Below are positions 16,213 to 23,749 of a DNA stretch of 26,137 bases, one piece after another. The position numbers and the translations under genes were made by a program. Within the stretch, counting starts at the first letter, position 1, and every line of letters starts with the position of its first letter. This DNA comes from Candidatus Parcubacteria bacterium (lineage in GTDB: Bacteria; Patescibacteriota; Patescibacteriia; JAACEG01): assembly GCA_023135505.1 (NCBI GenBank), contig JAGLTA010000053.1:1-26137 (forward strand), given 5' to 3'. The notes under the pieces were generated by a model. That model ran no database searches and was not told the origin of the DNA. It saw only the letters and a list, made by a program, of their open reading frames with translations.

Positions 16213-16980
16213 TTATTTTTTTATAGCTTTTATAAATGAAATAGCATACCACCTATCTTTAAACATATCTGTTTTAGATGCTTCTTTTTCAGATACTTGA
16301 AACCAAAAATCGAATTTTTTATTAAATTTTAAAAATTTTTGTTCTATTATATTATAATCGGTGAATAATTTTTTAACCCTGTCTTTATCGTATAACTTGT
16401 TAATTGGCAAAATATCTTTAATACCATAAGGAATAGTAACTAATAATAGGCCTTCGTTTTTTAATATTCTTTTCATCTCTCGCATTGCTTTAATATCTCC
16501 GTCTGAATCATCGTCGCTGCCGTATCTTCCTGGGACTCCGATGTGCTCTAAAGTAGAGATGCAAGTAATACAGTCAAAATAGTCATCAGGATAATCGGTT
16601 TTTCTTATGTCGCCTTTGGTGAATTTTATTTTATTATCCTTAATTATTTTTTCATTCAAATCAATACCGTGTATCTCTATTTCTTTTTGCAATAATTCAT
16701 ACAACATATTACAAGCAGTTGATCCAATATCAAGCAACCTGCCTTTTGTTATTTTTATGTTTTTCATCATCCAAGGGTATTCCAAATATCTGTCAGAATT
16801 AGGCGGCTGTTGAGCTAATATTTTGCGCAATAAAACGCAATTTTTGTATTTTTCGCATTCGCTTTTGTCTAAATAATCTTTAGCAGCAAAAACATAGATA
16901 AAAATTTTATTTTTCAGCCAGTTTAGCATCCTTGATATTTTAGATAAAAAAATAAAAATAGAATTTAAAATTTTTTTCAT
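16213..16980 (-). CDS. SAM-dependent methyltransferase with N-terminal amphipathic region
   Basis: This 255-residue protein has a hydrophobic/basic N-terminus (residues 1-34) that may associate with the membrane. The methyltransferase core follows: LLDIGSTACN (82-91) in place of the usual DxGxGxG, HGIDLNEK (104-111), DYPDDYFDCITCISTLEHIG, a Ser/Asp-rich GRYGSDDDSDGD loop and MREMKRILKNEGLLLVTIPYG. Similar genes occur in polysaccharide clusters, usually without a proven substrate. The gene is separated from the upstream aminotransferase by a 113-base hairpin element and is tightly linked to the DPM-like gene downstream. Confidence 0.82.
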   Translation of the reverse strand: MKKILNSIFIFLSKISRMLNWLKNKIFIYVFAAKDYLDKSECEKYKNCVLLRKILAQQPPNSDRYLEYPWMMKNIKITKGRLLDIGSTACNMLYELLQKEIEIHGIDLNEKIIKDNKIKFTKGDIRKTDYPDDYFDCITCISTLEHIGVPGRYGSDDDSDGDIKAMREMKRILKNEGLLLVTIPYGIKDILPINKLYDKDRVKKLFTDYNIIEQKFLKFNKKFDFWFQVSEKEASKTDMFKDRWYAISFIKAIKK

Positions 16981-16986
16981 AAATAA

Positions 16987-17083
16987 TATAATCCGAACCT
17001 ACGAATTAAATCCGAATGTCCCGAATATCTACAAATAAAATTAAATTATTATGAATTATTTGTATTTGCGCATTCGGATTATA
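16987..17083. repeat. Nested inverted repeat (TATAATCCGAA ... TTCGGATTATA)
   Basis: TATAATCCGAA (16987-16997) is perfectly complementary to TTCGGATTATA (17073-17083). AATCCGAATG (17009-17018) also matches CATTCGGATT (17071-17080), and TACAAATAA (17030-17038) matches TTATTTGTA (17056-17064). Either outer arm can pair with the right arm, giving two alternative stems around a common inner hairpin. The element fills the whole space between the aminotransferase and methyltransferase genes and looks like a miniature inverted-repeat element. Confidence 0.75.
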
Positions 17084-17093
17084 CTTAAATTGT

Positions 17094-18185
17094 TTAAAAT
17101 TTATTTATTTTATCAATAATATATTTTATCTCTTTTTCTGTTAATTCTGGAAAAATCGGCAATGATAAAATCTGATTGGCAAATTTTTCAGTGATAGGTA
17201 AACTCCCTTTGGTATATCCTAAAAATTTATAAGCTGTTTGCAGATGAATAGGATACTGATAATGAATGCCATATCCAATTTTTTTATTATTTAGATATTT
17301 TATCAATCCATCTCTTTTGTCTGTTCTAATAACAAAAAGATGAAAATTATTATTTTGTAAATTTTGAATTTCTGGAAATTTAATTTTATGATTTTTAATT
17401 TTTGTTAAATACAGATCAGCAATTTTTTGGCGTTTCTTATTCCATCGGTCTAAATATTTTAGTTTAACATTCAGAATAGCGGCTTGCATTTCGTCAAGGC
17501 GGCTGTTATATCCTTCAAGATGCGAATAATATCCTTTTTTCATTCCATACATTCGCAATGATCTGCATTTATCAGCCAAATTTTTATTATTTGTTAATAT
17601 TATACCTGCGTCTCCATAAGCCCCTAAATTTTTAGTCGGATAAAAACTAAAGCAGCTTATATCGCTAAAATTTCCGGCTTTTCTGTTTTTAATTTTCGCG
17701 CCATGCGCTTGGGCACAGTCTTCTATTATTTTAAGTTTATATTTTTTTGCAATATTTAAAATTACAGGCATATTACAACAAGTTCCAAATAAGTGAACCG
17801 CTAAAATAACCTTTGTTTTTTTAGTAATCGTTTTTTCAATTTTGTTTTCATCTATAGTAAAATCGTTTTTAATATCAATAAATTTAGGTATTGCCCCAGC
17901 CTCCCTGATAGCGCTAATAGTCGGCACAGCAGTGTTTGCGACAGTGATAACCTCGTCATTTTTTTTCACATCTATCGCGCGCAGAGCGATTTTAATCGCG
18001 TCGGTTCCGGAATTAACGCCGATGCCATATTTTGTCCCGATGTATTTTGAAAAGCCGCTTTCAAAATTTTCAACCTCTTTGCCTAAAATAAGCCAGCCGG
18101 AATTCAAGGCTTTTTTAATCGCCTGATCAATTTGTGGATGAATTATTTTCAATTGCCGCTTATAGTCAAAAAATGGGATCTGCAT
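17094..18185 (-). CDS. fdtB: DegT/DnrJ/EryC1 sugar aminotransferase, FdtB/QdtB-like
   Basis: This PLP enzyme (363 aa) adds an amino group to a keto-deoxysugar nucleotide. The phosphate-binding NSGTDAIKIAL is at 58-68, TVANTAVPTISAIREAGAIP at 81-100, EDCAQAHGA at 155-163, the PLP lysine Lys185 is in SFYPTKNLGAYGDAG, and GYNSRLDEMQAAIL is the substrate-side loop. The TVANTAVPT...GAIPKFIDI segment is characteristic of enzymes making dTDP-3-amino-3,6-dideoxyhexoses (FdtB, QdtB, DesV). The FdtA-type isomerase gene at 19417-19839 supports that pathway. It is preceded by a candidate minus-strand promoter and begins the second minus-strand block. Galactose (Fuc3N) versus glucose (Qui3N) configuration cannot be decided from sequence, so the gene symbol is tentative. 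Confidence 0.88.
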   Translation of the reverse strand: MQIPFFDYKRQLKIIHPQIDQAIKKALNSGWLILGKEVENFESGFSKYIGTKYGIGVNSGTDAIKIALRAIDVKKNDEVITVANTAVPTISAIREAGAIPKFIDIKNDFTIDENKIEKTITKKTKVILAVHLFGTCCNMPVILNIAKKYKLKIIEDCAQAHGAKIKNRKAGNFSDISCFSFYPTKNLGAYGDAGIILTNNKNLADKCRSLRMYGMKKGYYSHLEGYNSRLDEMQAAILNVKLKYLDRWNKKRQKIADLYLTKIKNHKIKFPEIQNLQNNNFHLFVIRTDKRDGLIKYLNNKKIGYGIHYQYPIHLQTAYKFLGYTKGSLPITEKFANQILSLPIFPELTEKEIKYIIDKINKF

Positions 18186-18211
18186 ATTATTTAGATTATT
18201 ATCTTAATTTT

Positions 18212-18240
18212 ATTCTACTTAAAAAAACTGTTTTTGTCTA
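18212..18240 (-). promoter_or_regulatory. Minus-strand promoter for the fdtB block: TAGACA, 17 bases, TAGAAT
   Basis: Read on the minus strand, TAGACA (18240-18235) and TAGAAT (18217-18212) are 17 bases apart and 27 bases upstream of the aminotransferase ATG. It is divergent from the phosphatase promoter. Confidence 0.45.
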
Positions 18241-18279
18241 TGGTGGTTGATTTTTTTAAATATATATTATAATAATCCA

Positions 18280-18302
18280 TTACCGTTAAAAATAAGCGGT
18301 AA
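18280..18302. repeat. Short inverted repeat TTACCG / CGGTAA upstream of the phosphatase promoter
   Basis: TTACCG (18280-18285) and CGGTAA (18297-18302) face each other over 11 bases, just before the TTGACA box and between the two divergent promoters. It could be an operator or a small hairpin; no regulator gene is nearby. Confidence 0.35.
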
Positions 18303-18307
18303 GCACA

Positions 18308-18336
18308 TTGACAATAAAATCAACAAAAATTATTTT
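18308..18336 (+). promoter_or_regulatory. Promoter for the phosphatase: TTGACA, 17 bases, TATTTT
   Basis: A perfect -35 TTGACA (18308-18313) is followed after 17 bases by TATTTT (18331-18336). The leader would be about 90 bases and ends in an AAAAAGGAGG ribosome site (18415-18424), the best in the window, 8 bases before the ATG. Confidence 0.65.
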
Positions 18337-18432
18337 AGAGAAAGGGGGTTAAGAATACAGAAAATCGTTGATGAAATTTATAAAAAAAATAAGCGTAAAT
18401 AATTACCTAAAAATAAAAAGGAGGAAACCGAA

Positions 18433-19326
18433 ATGGAGATTATTAGCGAAGTAAGGGCGCCAGGAAAATCCGTCTATGAGGACGGAATATTGATTATTGA
18501 GGACAAGTCTGACATCAACATTTTTATTTTTGACGGGCGGCGGGCTTGGCAAGAGTCCGGCGACGCGGAAAGATTATGCGCTGATTTTGGCGCAGAGAGC
18601 ACGGGCCAGGCAGCAACGTATTTTTTTATTAAAGAATTAAAGAAATGCATGTATTTAATGACAGACCAACTATCCTCCTCTTTTGGGGAAGTATTAAAAA
18701 GGCATGGCTATGATCTTTCAAGGTCGGAAGGTCTGCCGGGGTGCGCGGCGGCAACAGTGCTAATAAGCAAATATTCAATGTCGTTTAGTAATCTGTGCGA
18801 TACAAAAATAATTTTGTTTAATAAACAAGGGGAATTTTCTATTCCCACAATAGATAACATGGATCATTTTGACCGCAAGGTGTTTCGGCTTGCTGCTAAA
18901 AATGCAGAGATACTCGGGATTACCCCTCGAGTAGCGATGTGGGAGGTTGATTACTCTAAACATCCCGATTTAATTGATCCAAAATTTTTGGATTATGAAA
19001 ATCGGAAACTGGAGAACATCAACATAAGAGCGGCAATCGGAGTACTTAATGGGATGCCAAATGCGTCAAGATTCCAACAGAATCAAAGTTTTTTTATCGG
19101 TCCTTATGATTATATTCTTATCTGTACGGACGGGCTTTCGTTTCCGTGCGGAGTGGACGAACCAGTTCCATGGCAGGATATGATTTTTTTTCTCCTGCAA
19201 AATAATTTTGATCTCGAGTTACTTGTTCAAGAGATTAGAAGAAGGGAGGACGATGACAAGGAGTTTATAAAATACCCTCGGTTTGCGTACCATCGGGACG
19301 CAACTGGAGTTTTAATAGAAGTGTAG
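18433..19326 (+). CDS. PP2C/PPM-like serine/threonine phosphatase
   Basis: This 297-residue protein shows a degenerate PP2C fold: FIFDGRRAW with Asp34 and Gly35 (usual FDGHG), EGLPGCAAATVLI (about 99-111), LCDTKIILFNKQGEF with Asp123 (usual GDSR.yl.r.G), GVLNG and FFIGPYDYILICTDGLSF with Asp233 (usual L.SDGl.D), and a C-terminal HRDATGVLIEV with Asp289 (usual DDAT.v.v). The metal-binding Asp residues are retained in place, while DGHGG is not. It would remove phosphate from Ser/Thr in the cytoplasm; partners are unknown, as no kinase is nearby. It is the only + strand gene in the glycan cluster. Hand counts of 120-base samples gave about 49% GC (18481-18600) and 44% (18841-18960), against about 35% in fdtB (17401-17520). 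It looks separately acquired. Confidence 0.75.
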   Translation: MEIISEVRAPGKSVYEDGILIIEDKSDINIFIFDGRRAWQESGDAERLCADFGAESTGQAATYFFIKELKKCMYLMTDQLSSSFGEVLKRHGYDLSRSEGLPGCAAATVLISKYSMSFSNLCDTKIILFNKQGEFSIPTIDNMDHFDRKVFRLAAKNAEILGITPRVAMWEVDYSKHPDLIDPKFLDYENRKLENINIRAAIGVLNGMPNASRFQQNQSFFIGPYDYILICTDGLSFPCGVDEPVPWQDMIFFLLQNNFDLELLVQEIRRREDDDKEFIKYPRFAYHRDATGVLIEV

Positions 19327-19353
19327 CCAGTAAAAATCGGCTACAAAAAACAG

Positions 19354-19396
19354 ACGGGGCAGAATTAACGCATAAGTTAATTTTTGCCCCGTTTTT
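19354..19396 (+). terminator. Strong intrinsic terminator after the phosphatase gene
   Basis: ACGGGGCAGAATTAAC (19354-19369) pairs with GTTAATTTTTGCCCCGT (19376-19392) with one bulge, followed by TTTTT. The stem has a GC-rich ACGGGGC base and would also act on the converging fdtA transcript, as an A-rich tract lies on the other side. Confidence 0.85.
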
Positions 19397-19416
19397 CATT
19401 TTCATTTAAAATATTT

Positions 19417-19839
19417 TTATCTCACATATTCTAAAAACTGCTTATAGCCTCTTATATAATCATCTTCCTCAAAATAATCGTCGGCCAAAACTAAAATTAC
19501 GCAGTCAGATGAAAATTTTGTCATTGTGTGCCAAAGCTTCGGACCGAGCCGAACTCCGTAATAAGGGTCATTCATTAAAATTCCTTGCTTGCTTTCCCCA
19601 TCATCTAAATTCAGGGTAAATTGTCCGTTGATACAGAAAATAATTTGCTCTAATTTTTTATGCGCGTGCTTCCCTCTAATCGCCTTAGGGCTGAATAGAT
19701 TATTTATAAAATAGAATCTTTTTATCTTAAAAGGAACACTTTTATTTGACTCACCGATAACTAAGTTTCCATCAGGAAAGTCATTGTAAAATTGCAGTTT
19801 TATAATTCCAGAATTTTTAACTTTTATTTTCTTAACCAT
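19417..19839 (-). CDS. fdtA: FdtA/QdtA-type dTDP-sugar 3,4-ketoisomerase (cupin)
   Basis: This 140-residue cupin converts dTDP-4-keto-6-deoxyglucose to the 3-keto isomer used by the FdtB-type aminotransferase. Signature residues are RGKHAHKKLEQ (55-65, with the catalytic His pair), INGQFTLNLDDG (70-81), LGPKLWHTMTKFSSDCVILVLADDYFEEDDYIR (98-130) and GYKQF at the end. Length and all motifs fit the FdtA/QdtA family, although the stereochemistry at C4 (Fuc3N or Qui3N branch) is not decidable by eye. It is the last gene of the upstream minus-strand block, 11 bases after the GT8-like gene, and faces the terminator of the phosphatase. The N-acetyltransferase and the glucose-1-phosphate activation enzymes of this pathway are not in the window. 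Confidence 0.9.
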   Translation of the reverse strand: MVKKIKVKNSGIIKLQFYNDFPDGNLVIGESNKSVPFKIKRFYFINNLFSPKAIRGKHAHKKLEQIIFCINGQFTLNLDDGESKQGILMNDPYYGVRLGPKLWHTMTKFSSDCVILVLADDYFEEDDYIRGYKQFLEYVR

Positions 19840-19850
19840 ATAATCTTAAC

Positions 19851-20864
19851 TTAAGATTTGAAAAATTTAGCATTCATAAATTTGTAAAATTTATTATATA
19901 GAGAAGATCTTTTTTTCAAGGCAGTATGAATTTTACCAAAATTGCTGTTAAATATCATTCTCTGTAGGACAGGAGGGGTAGGGCTGAATCCGTAATTAAA
20001 TTCAGGATCAACAACTTTAATCTGTTCCATTGCTTTTTTTAATCCTTCAATATACGGCGTATAAATCAGCTTCCTTTTATTTATAGAAATATCATAGGCA
20101 AAATTGCACATTTGCAGTTTGAATCCAGGATATATTTTTAAAGAATGAAAATGGTAGAATATTAGAATATCGAAATCAACGAAAATATTCTTGTCTTTTT
20201 TAGTAACTCTATATTGCCCAACATTCCATGGCGCCAAGTTTGCCCCTTTATGCCGCAAGATATGCACGCCTTTAAATTTTTCAGGCCAGCAATTAAGATA
20301 AAGCTGATCTCCTAATTTTCCGTCTTCGTAATAATCAAAGCACCATTCAATACATCTTTCCCGCCACCATTCCACGCATTCAAGCCCATGTTTGTCATTC
20401 CTGACAATTACCATACCGACATTAAATATTCCTTTTTCTTTTTTTAAATATTTTTGTTCAGGTGAAAAGCGATGAGGAATAATCATAACAGAGTTATCGC
20501 CAAATTCTTCATAAACTGGTTTTGGCGATGAATAAAAATACATATCAGCGTCAAGATATGCGACCATATCCATATCAGGATGTTTTTTTAAAATATAAAA
20601 AATAAGTGATGATGTGCATGTCCAGCAATATTCGCCAGCGCCCCTGCCGCTTTTAATCGCTAAAAGTTTTTCATCTTCAAAATCCGATAATTTTATCAGT
20701 TTCGCTTTTTCAAGATTCATTTTATCAAGAAGATCATAGGCAATATCATCCATGCATAAAATCCATAAGTTAAAATCAGAACAATGTTCTAAAAGAGAAT
20801 TGTAAAGCGCTAATCCTCTGGTTAAATAATTCCTGTCAAACAGGGTGCAAAAATCGTATTTCAT
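19851..20864 (-). CDS. GT8-like glycosyltransferase
   Basis: This 337-residue protein opens with the nucleotide-sugar fold (KYDFCTLFDRNYLTRGLALYNSLLEHC), typical of GT8-like and related transferases. It has YLDADMYF (103-110) with the metal-binding DxD, GIFNVGMVIVRND (145-157), a WWRERCIEWC stretch and GDQLYLNCW (185-193), the usual acceptor-side loop. After about residue 230 there is a long tail without obvious motif, rich in basic and aromatic residues. There is no membrane segment. The linkage and donor are unknown, but UDP-sugars are common for the family. A 65-base gap separates it from the sulfotransferase-like gene, and it is the neighbour of fdtA. Confidence 0.82.
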   Translation of the reverse strand: MKYDFCTLFDRNYLTRGLALYNSLLEHCSDFNLWILCMDDIAYDLLDKMNLEKAKLIKLSDFEDEKLLAIKSGRGAGEYCWTCTSSLIFYILKKHPDMDMVAYLDADMYFYSSPKPVYEEFGDNSVMIIPHRFSPEQKYLKKEKGIFNVGMVIVRNDKHGLECVEWWRERCIEWCFDYYEDGKLGDQLYLNCWPEKFKGVHILRHKGANLAPWNVGQYRVTKKDKNIFVDFDILIFYHFHSLKIYPGFKLQMCNFAYDISINKRKLIYTPYIEGLKKAMEQIKVVDPEFNYGFSPTPPVLQRMIFNSNFGKIHTALKKRSSLYNKFYKFMNAKFFKS

Positions 20865-20929
20865 ATTGTTAAAATTATTTTATTTATAGGTCATAGAATA
20901 ATAATTTATAAATAAAAAATTATTAAAAA

Positions 20930-21835
20930 TTAAAAATTTTTCCAATTAGATAAATCTTTTTTCAATATTTTTTCTAATTTATTTATATCTTCTTTATAAA
21001 TAGAATAAAGTCTGTTTTTTAAATTATTATTTAAATCAAATCTTCTGTCTTTAAAAATTTTTCTTAAAATTATACAATCAACACTATTTATAACTTTACA
21101 AATAAGTTTACTTGTTTTACTTATTTTTTTATTTTCGTATAAGCGAGTTCGGTCTTTGTTGTAGGTATAAATTAAATTATTTCTTAATCTTAGCCATTTT
21201 AAGCGGGGTAGTGAATAGACTACTTTTTGCGGCCTTGTCCCAATTGATTTTTTTGGAATAAAATTAGCATATATCTCTAAAAATTTATAAACCTTTTTAA
21301 TCGTTTTTAAATTATCTTTTACTAATTCATCATACGTTAAAATTAAAAAATTTTCTAGTTTAAAGCATTTTAAATATTCGGACAGATACTTATAATAGAA
21401 GCTGAATTCAATAATTTCTTTACTCCTTGGATATTTTTTTTGCAATTTATTGTTTAATAATAGATCAAATCCTCTATTTAATGGCAGTGCTGGCATAAAT
21501 CCATAATTAATATTATGAAAATATAGCGCTATTGCTTTTGCAATCGGATTTTTAAGTATAAGTATAAATTTTGCCTTCGGTATGTGTTTATAGATTCTTT
21601 CCAGGCATTCCTGTTTAGTCAGATAATTGGGCCGTTTTATTCCAACTATTTTTTCATTAGTAACATTATCAAATAATTTTTCAAATTCTTTAATATTGCT
21701 TTGTAGATAATCAGGGTTTTCAAAAAAAGATATTTCGTCTGCTGGCATAAAAATTTCAGGATGTTCTTCTAAAGACTTATGAACAAAAGTGGTTCCCGAT
21801 TTTTCCGCTCCTATAATTAAAAAATTCGGCATCAT
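20930..21835 (-). CDS. Sulfotransferase-like protein (PAPS family)
   Basis: A 301-residue protein from ATG 21835, chosen because it forms the ATGA overlap with the upstream methyltransferase stop; the longer frame to 21847 starts with TTG. The 5'-phosphosulfate loop GAEKSGTTFVHKSL (9-22) is clear and marks the PAPS sulfotransferase family. The 3'-phosphate motif, usually LRNP..RA.S.Y, reads LKNPIAKAIALYFH (94-107): Arg becomes Lys and the phosphate-binding Ser becomes Ala. Substrate use may therefore differ. It would sulfate a glycan at the membrane or in the cytoplasm, decorating the product of this cluster (inference). No PAPS synthesis gene is visible. Confidence 0.82.
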   Translation of the reverse strand: MMPNFLIIGAEKSGTTFVHKSLEEHPEIFMPADEISFFENPDYLQSNIKEFEKLFDNVTNEKIVGIKRPNYLTKQECLERIYKHIPKAKFILILKNPIAKAIALYFHNINYGFMPALPLNRGFDLLLNNKLQKKYPRSKEIIEFSFYYKYLSEYLKCFKLENFLILTYDELVKDNLKTIKKVYKFLEIYANFIPKKSIGTRPQKVVYSLPRLKWLRLRNNLIYTYNKDRTRLYENKKISKTSKLICKVINSVDCIILRKIFKDRRFDLNNNLKNRLYSIYKEDINKLEKILKKDLSNWKNF

Positions 21836-22614
21836 ATTTTTTTGCAAAGATAACTTTTTATAAAAATTAGTTCATCAATTCCTTTGACAGTGGATTGCGC
21901 GTATGTAATAATGTTTTGAACAACCAATCTGTTTTTATAAAATAGATTAATTAATTCTTCTTCATTAAATAAAATTTCCAGCATATTTAAACCGTAGCCC
22001 ATTTTTTTTGTAAAAATAGTTTTGCTTATATGCAATATCGGTGTCCTGTGGAATATAACAAATTTTTTAGCCACCCTCGTTGCTTCATTGATAGCTTTTT
22101 GATAATCAATAATGTGCAAAATACAACAGCCAGAAATAACAATATCAAACTCATTGTTTTGATAATTTAATTTAGTAGCGTCCTCAATAGCGAATTTAAT
22201 TTTAGGAAATTGTTTTTTGGCTAGTTTAATAAAACTATCCGAATAATCACAGCCCTCGTATTGAAAATTAAACCCAGCTCTTTTAAAAACTTCAGAATAA
22301 TATCCAGTAGAACATCCAATCTCCAATAACTTTGTCTCGGATAATTTTGTCTTTTTTAATAGATTAATTACAACCCTCATGGGCGGCACATTCATAAAAT
22401 CAGGCAGCTCTTTTTTAGTCAACTCCAGCTGTTTTTTCGGAATAGATGCGTCCTGCCAAATATTATCATAATTTTTTTTTAATTCTTTTAAGTTAGGATT
22501 TTTTATTATTTTATAATCTTCAGATATCATATCAACAGGGAGAGAAGATTTTAATCGCTTGATTATTTTTATAAAAGAATTCGGCAGTATTTTTTTAATT
22601 ATTTTTTTTATCAT
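21832..22614 (-). CDS. SAM-dependent methyltransferase
   Basis: This 260-residue protein has a basic amphipathic N-terminus (1-25, MIKKIIKKILPNS...) followed by LLEIGCSTGYYSEVF (96-110), EGCDYSDSFI, AIEDATKL and NEFDIVISGCCILHIIDYQKAI. These are motifs I to IV of the class I fold. It is similar in kind to the cluster's other methyltransferases but not a close copy by eye. The substrate is unknown. Its stop overlaps the sulfotransferase-like start as ATGA, so the two are coupled; the gene follows the GT-B transferase by 17 bases. Confidence 0.85.
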   Translation of the reverse strand: MIKKIIKKILPNSFIKIIKRLKSSLPVDMISEDYKIIKNPNLKELKKNYDNIWQDASIPKKQLELTKKELPDFMNVPPMRVVINLLKKTKLSETKLLEIGCSTGYYSEVFKRAGFNFQYEGCDYSDSFIKLAKKQFPKIKFAIEDATKLNYQNNEFDIVISGCCILHIIDYQKAINEATRVAKKFVIFHRTPILHISKTIFTKKMGYGLNMLEILFNEEELINLFYKNRLVVQNIITYAQSTVKGIDELIFIKSYLCKKI

Positions 22615-22622
22615 AAAATAAA

Positions 22623-22646
22623 CTTTTGACTTTATGGACTTTCAAC
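22623..22646 (-). repeat. AAAGTC-family repeat at the 3' end of the GT-B gene
   Basis: Read on the minus strand, the copy carries GAAAGTCCATAAAGTC, one base from GAAAGTTCATAAAGTC at 5763-5779 and close to a pgk unit. It spans the end of the gene and supplies its stop codon (CCATAA), so the last residues (ESP) come from the repeat. Confidence 0.7.
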
Positions 22647-23747
22647 TAAATGTATTTTTTTAAAAATTTCTATCAATTCTTTCATTCTAATTTCATAAGC
22701 ATGGTCTTTTAATGTTTTTTTTTGCCCCGCCGAGGCAATCTTTTTTCTCTCATCTTCGTGAGTTAGATAATAATTGATTTTTTCCGCCAATTCTTCATTT
22801 GTTGAATAAGTCTCTATCTCTTTGCCGATTTCAAAAAGTTCGTTCAGGTTGCTTTTATAATCTGTGATTAGCATTGATCCTGCTCCTGTTGTTTCATAGA
22901 GCCGCATATTATTCGCGTAATTTTCAGCAACATCAATATGTCTGTTTATTGCTATTTTAGAATTAAACAAAATATTATACATTTTCAAAGCCCATGCCTC
23001 GCCATGGTAATTCTTGCGGATAAGAGAATTATCGGTCAGGCTATCAGCGCCATATCCCCAAAAATCCATTTTAACTTTACCTGATAAATATTCTAATAAT
23101 TCAGTTCCTTTACTGTGCGCTTGTGAAAAACCGCCTATAAAAACAGTATCATATTTTGTTTCAAAATGCGATAGTTTATCAAGAATAGTATGCTCAAATC
23201 CTATTCTGAAATATTCACTGTTAATCCCTAAATTTTTAAATTTTTGAATATAATGCGGAAATGATGTTAAGATTAAATCATAAGCTTGCAAATATTGTTT
23301 AGGCGGAAGAGGGCAGGCGATTTGTCCGACCAATAGTTTAGCATGTTTTTTTATTTTTTTTAAAAAAACAGGATCTGCGACGCTAAGATTTTGAGAGTAA
23401 ATTATATCTGGCTTAAATTCTGCGATTTGCGCTTCTAAAATTTTTTTAAACCAATCTGGTTTAAAAAATTTTTTTATTTTTGGAATTTTTTGAAAATAGT
23501 CTTTTCTATATTTAATATTATTTTCTTTAGCCCATTGTTTTTGCAGGATTTCATTATTAACTATAAATTCTTCCGCTTGATGCCCTAATTTTTTAAGATT
23601 TTTAGAATAAAAATCAGCCGTGCCAAATTGTTCGGCTAAAAGTGCACTTTTTTGTTCATTGCAGTTTTTATATTTTATTTCTTCATTTTTACTATAAAAA
23701 TCATTTAAAAAATTTTCATAGTAAGTGTCAATAATAAAAATTTTCAT
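22632..23747 (-). CDS. GT-B fold glycosyltransferase (CgeB/YkvP-like)
   Basis: This 371-residue protein has an N-terminal domain with IIDTYYENF and FKPDIIYSQNLSVADP (111-126), LLVGQIACPLP (138-148), YDLILTSFPHYI and IGFEHTIL. The second domain starts at YDTVFIGGFSQAHSKGTELLEYL (199-221) and has the donor-site AINRHIDVAENYANNMRLYETTGAGSMLITD (266-296). The N.R.fE..g.G..li.d pattern is that of CgeB/group-1-like transferases. There is no membrane segment. A hexose or deoxyhexose donor is likely, but unspecified. It lies 2 bases from the following GT2 gene. The last few residues come from an inserted repeat. Confidence 0.82.
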   Translation of the reverse strand: MKIFIIDTYYENFLNDFYSKNEEIKYKNCNEQKSALLAEQFGTADFYSKNLKKLGHQAEEFIVNNEILQKQWAKENNIKYRKDYFQKIPKIKKFFKPDWFKKILEAQIAEFKPDIIYSQNLSVADPVFLKKIKKHAKLLVGQIACPLPPKQYLQAYDLILTSFPHYIQKFKNLGINSEYFRIGFEHTILDKLSHFETKYDTVFIGGFSQAHSKGTELLEYLSGKVKMDFWGYGADSLTDNSLIRKNYHGEAWALKMYNILFNSKIAINRHIDVAENYANNMRLYETTGAGSMLITDYKSNLNELFEIGKEIETYSTNEELAEKINYYLTHEDERKKIASAGQKKTLKDHAYEIRMKELIEIFKKIHLVESP

Positions 23748-23749
23748 AA

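Noticed and set aside
18248..18273. TTGATT and TATAAT as the phosphatase promoter
   Set aside because: The spacer is only 14 bases; the TTGACA/TATTTT pair downstream has the right 17-base spacing.
21836..21847. TTG start for the sulfotransferase-like gene
   Set aside because: ATG 21835 gives the ATGA overlap with the preceding stop and leads directly to the conserved loop.
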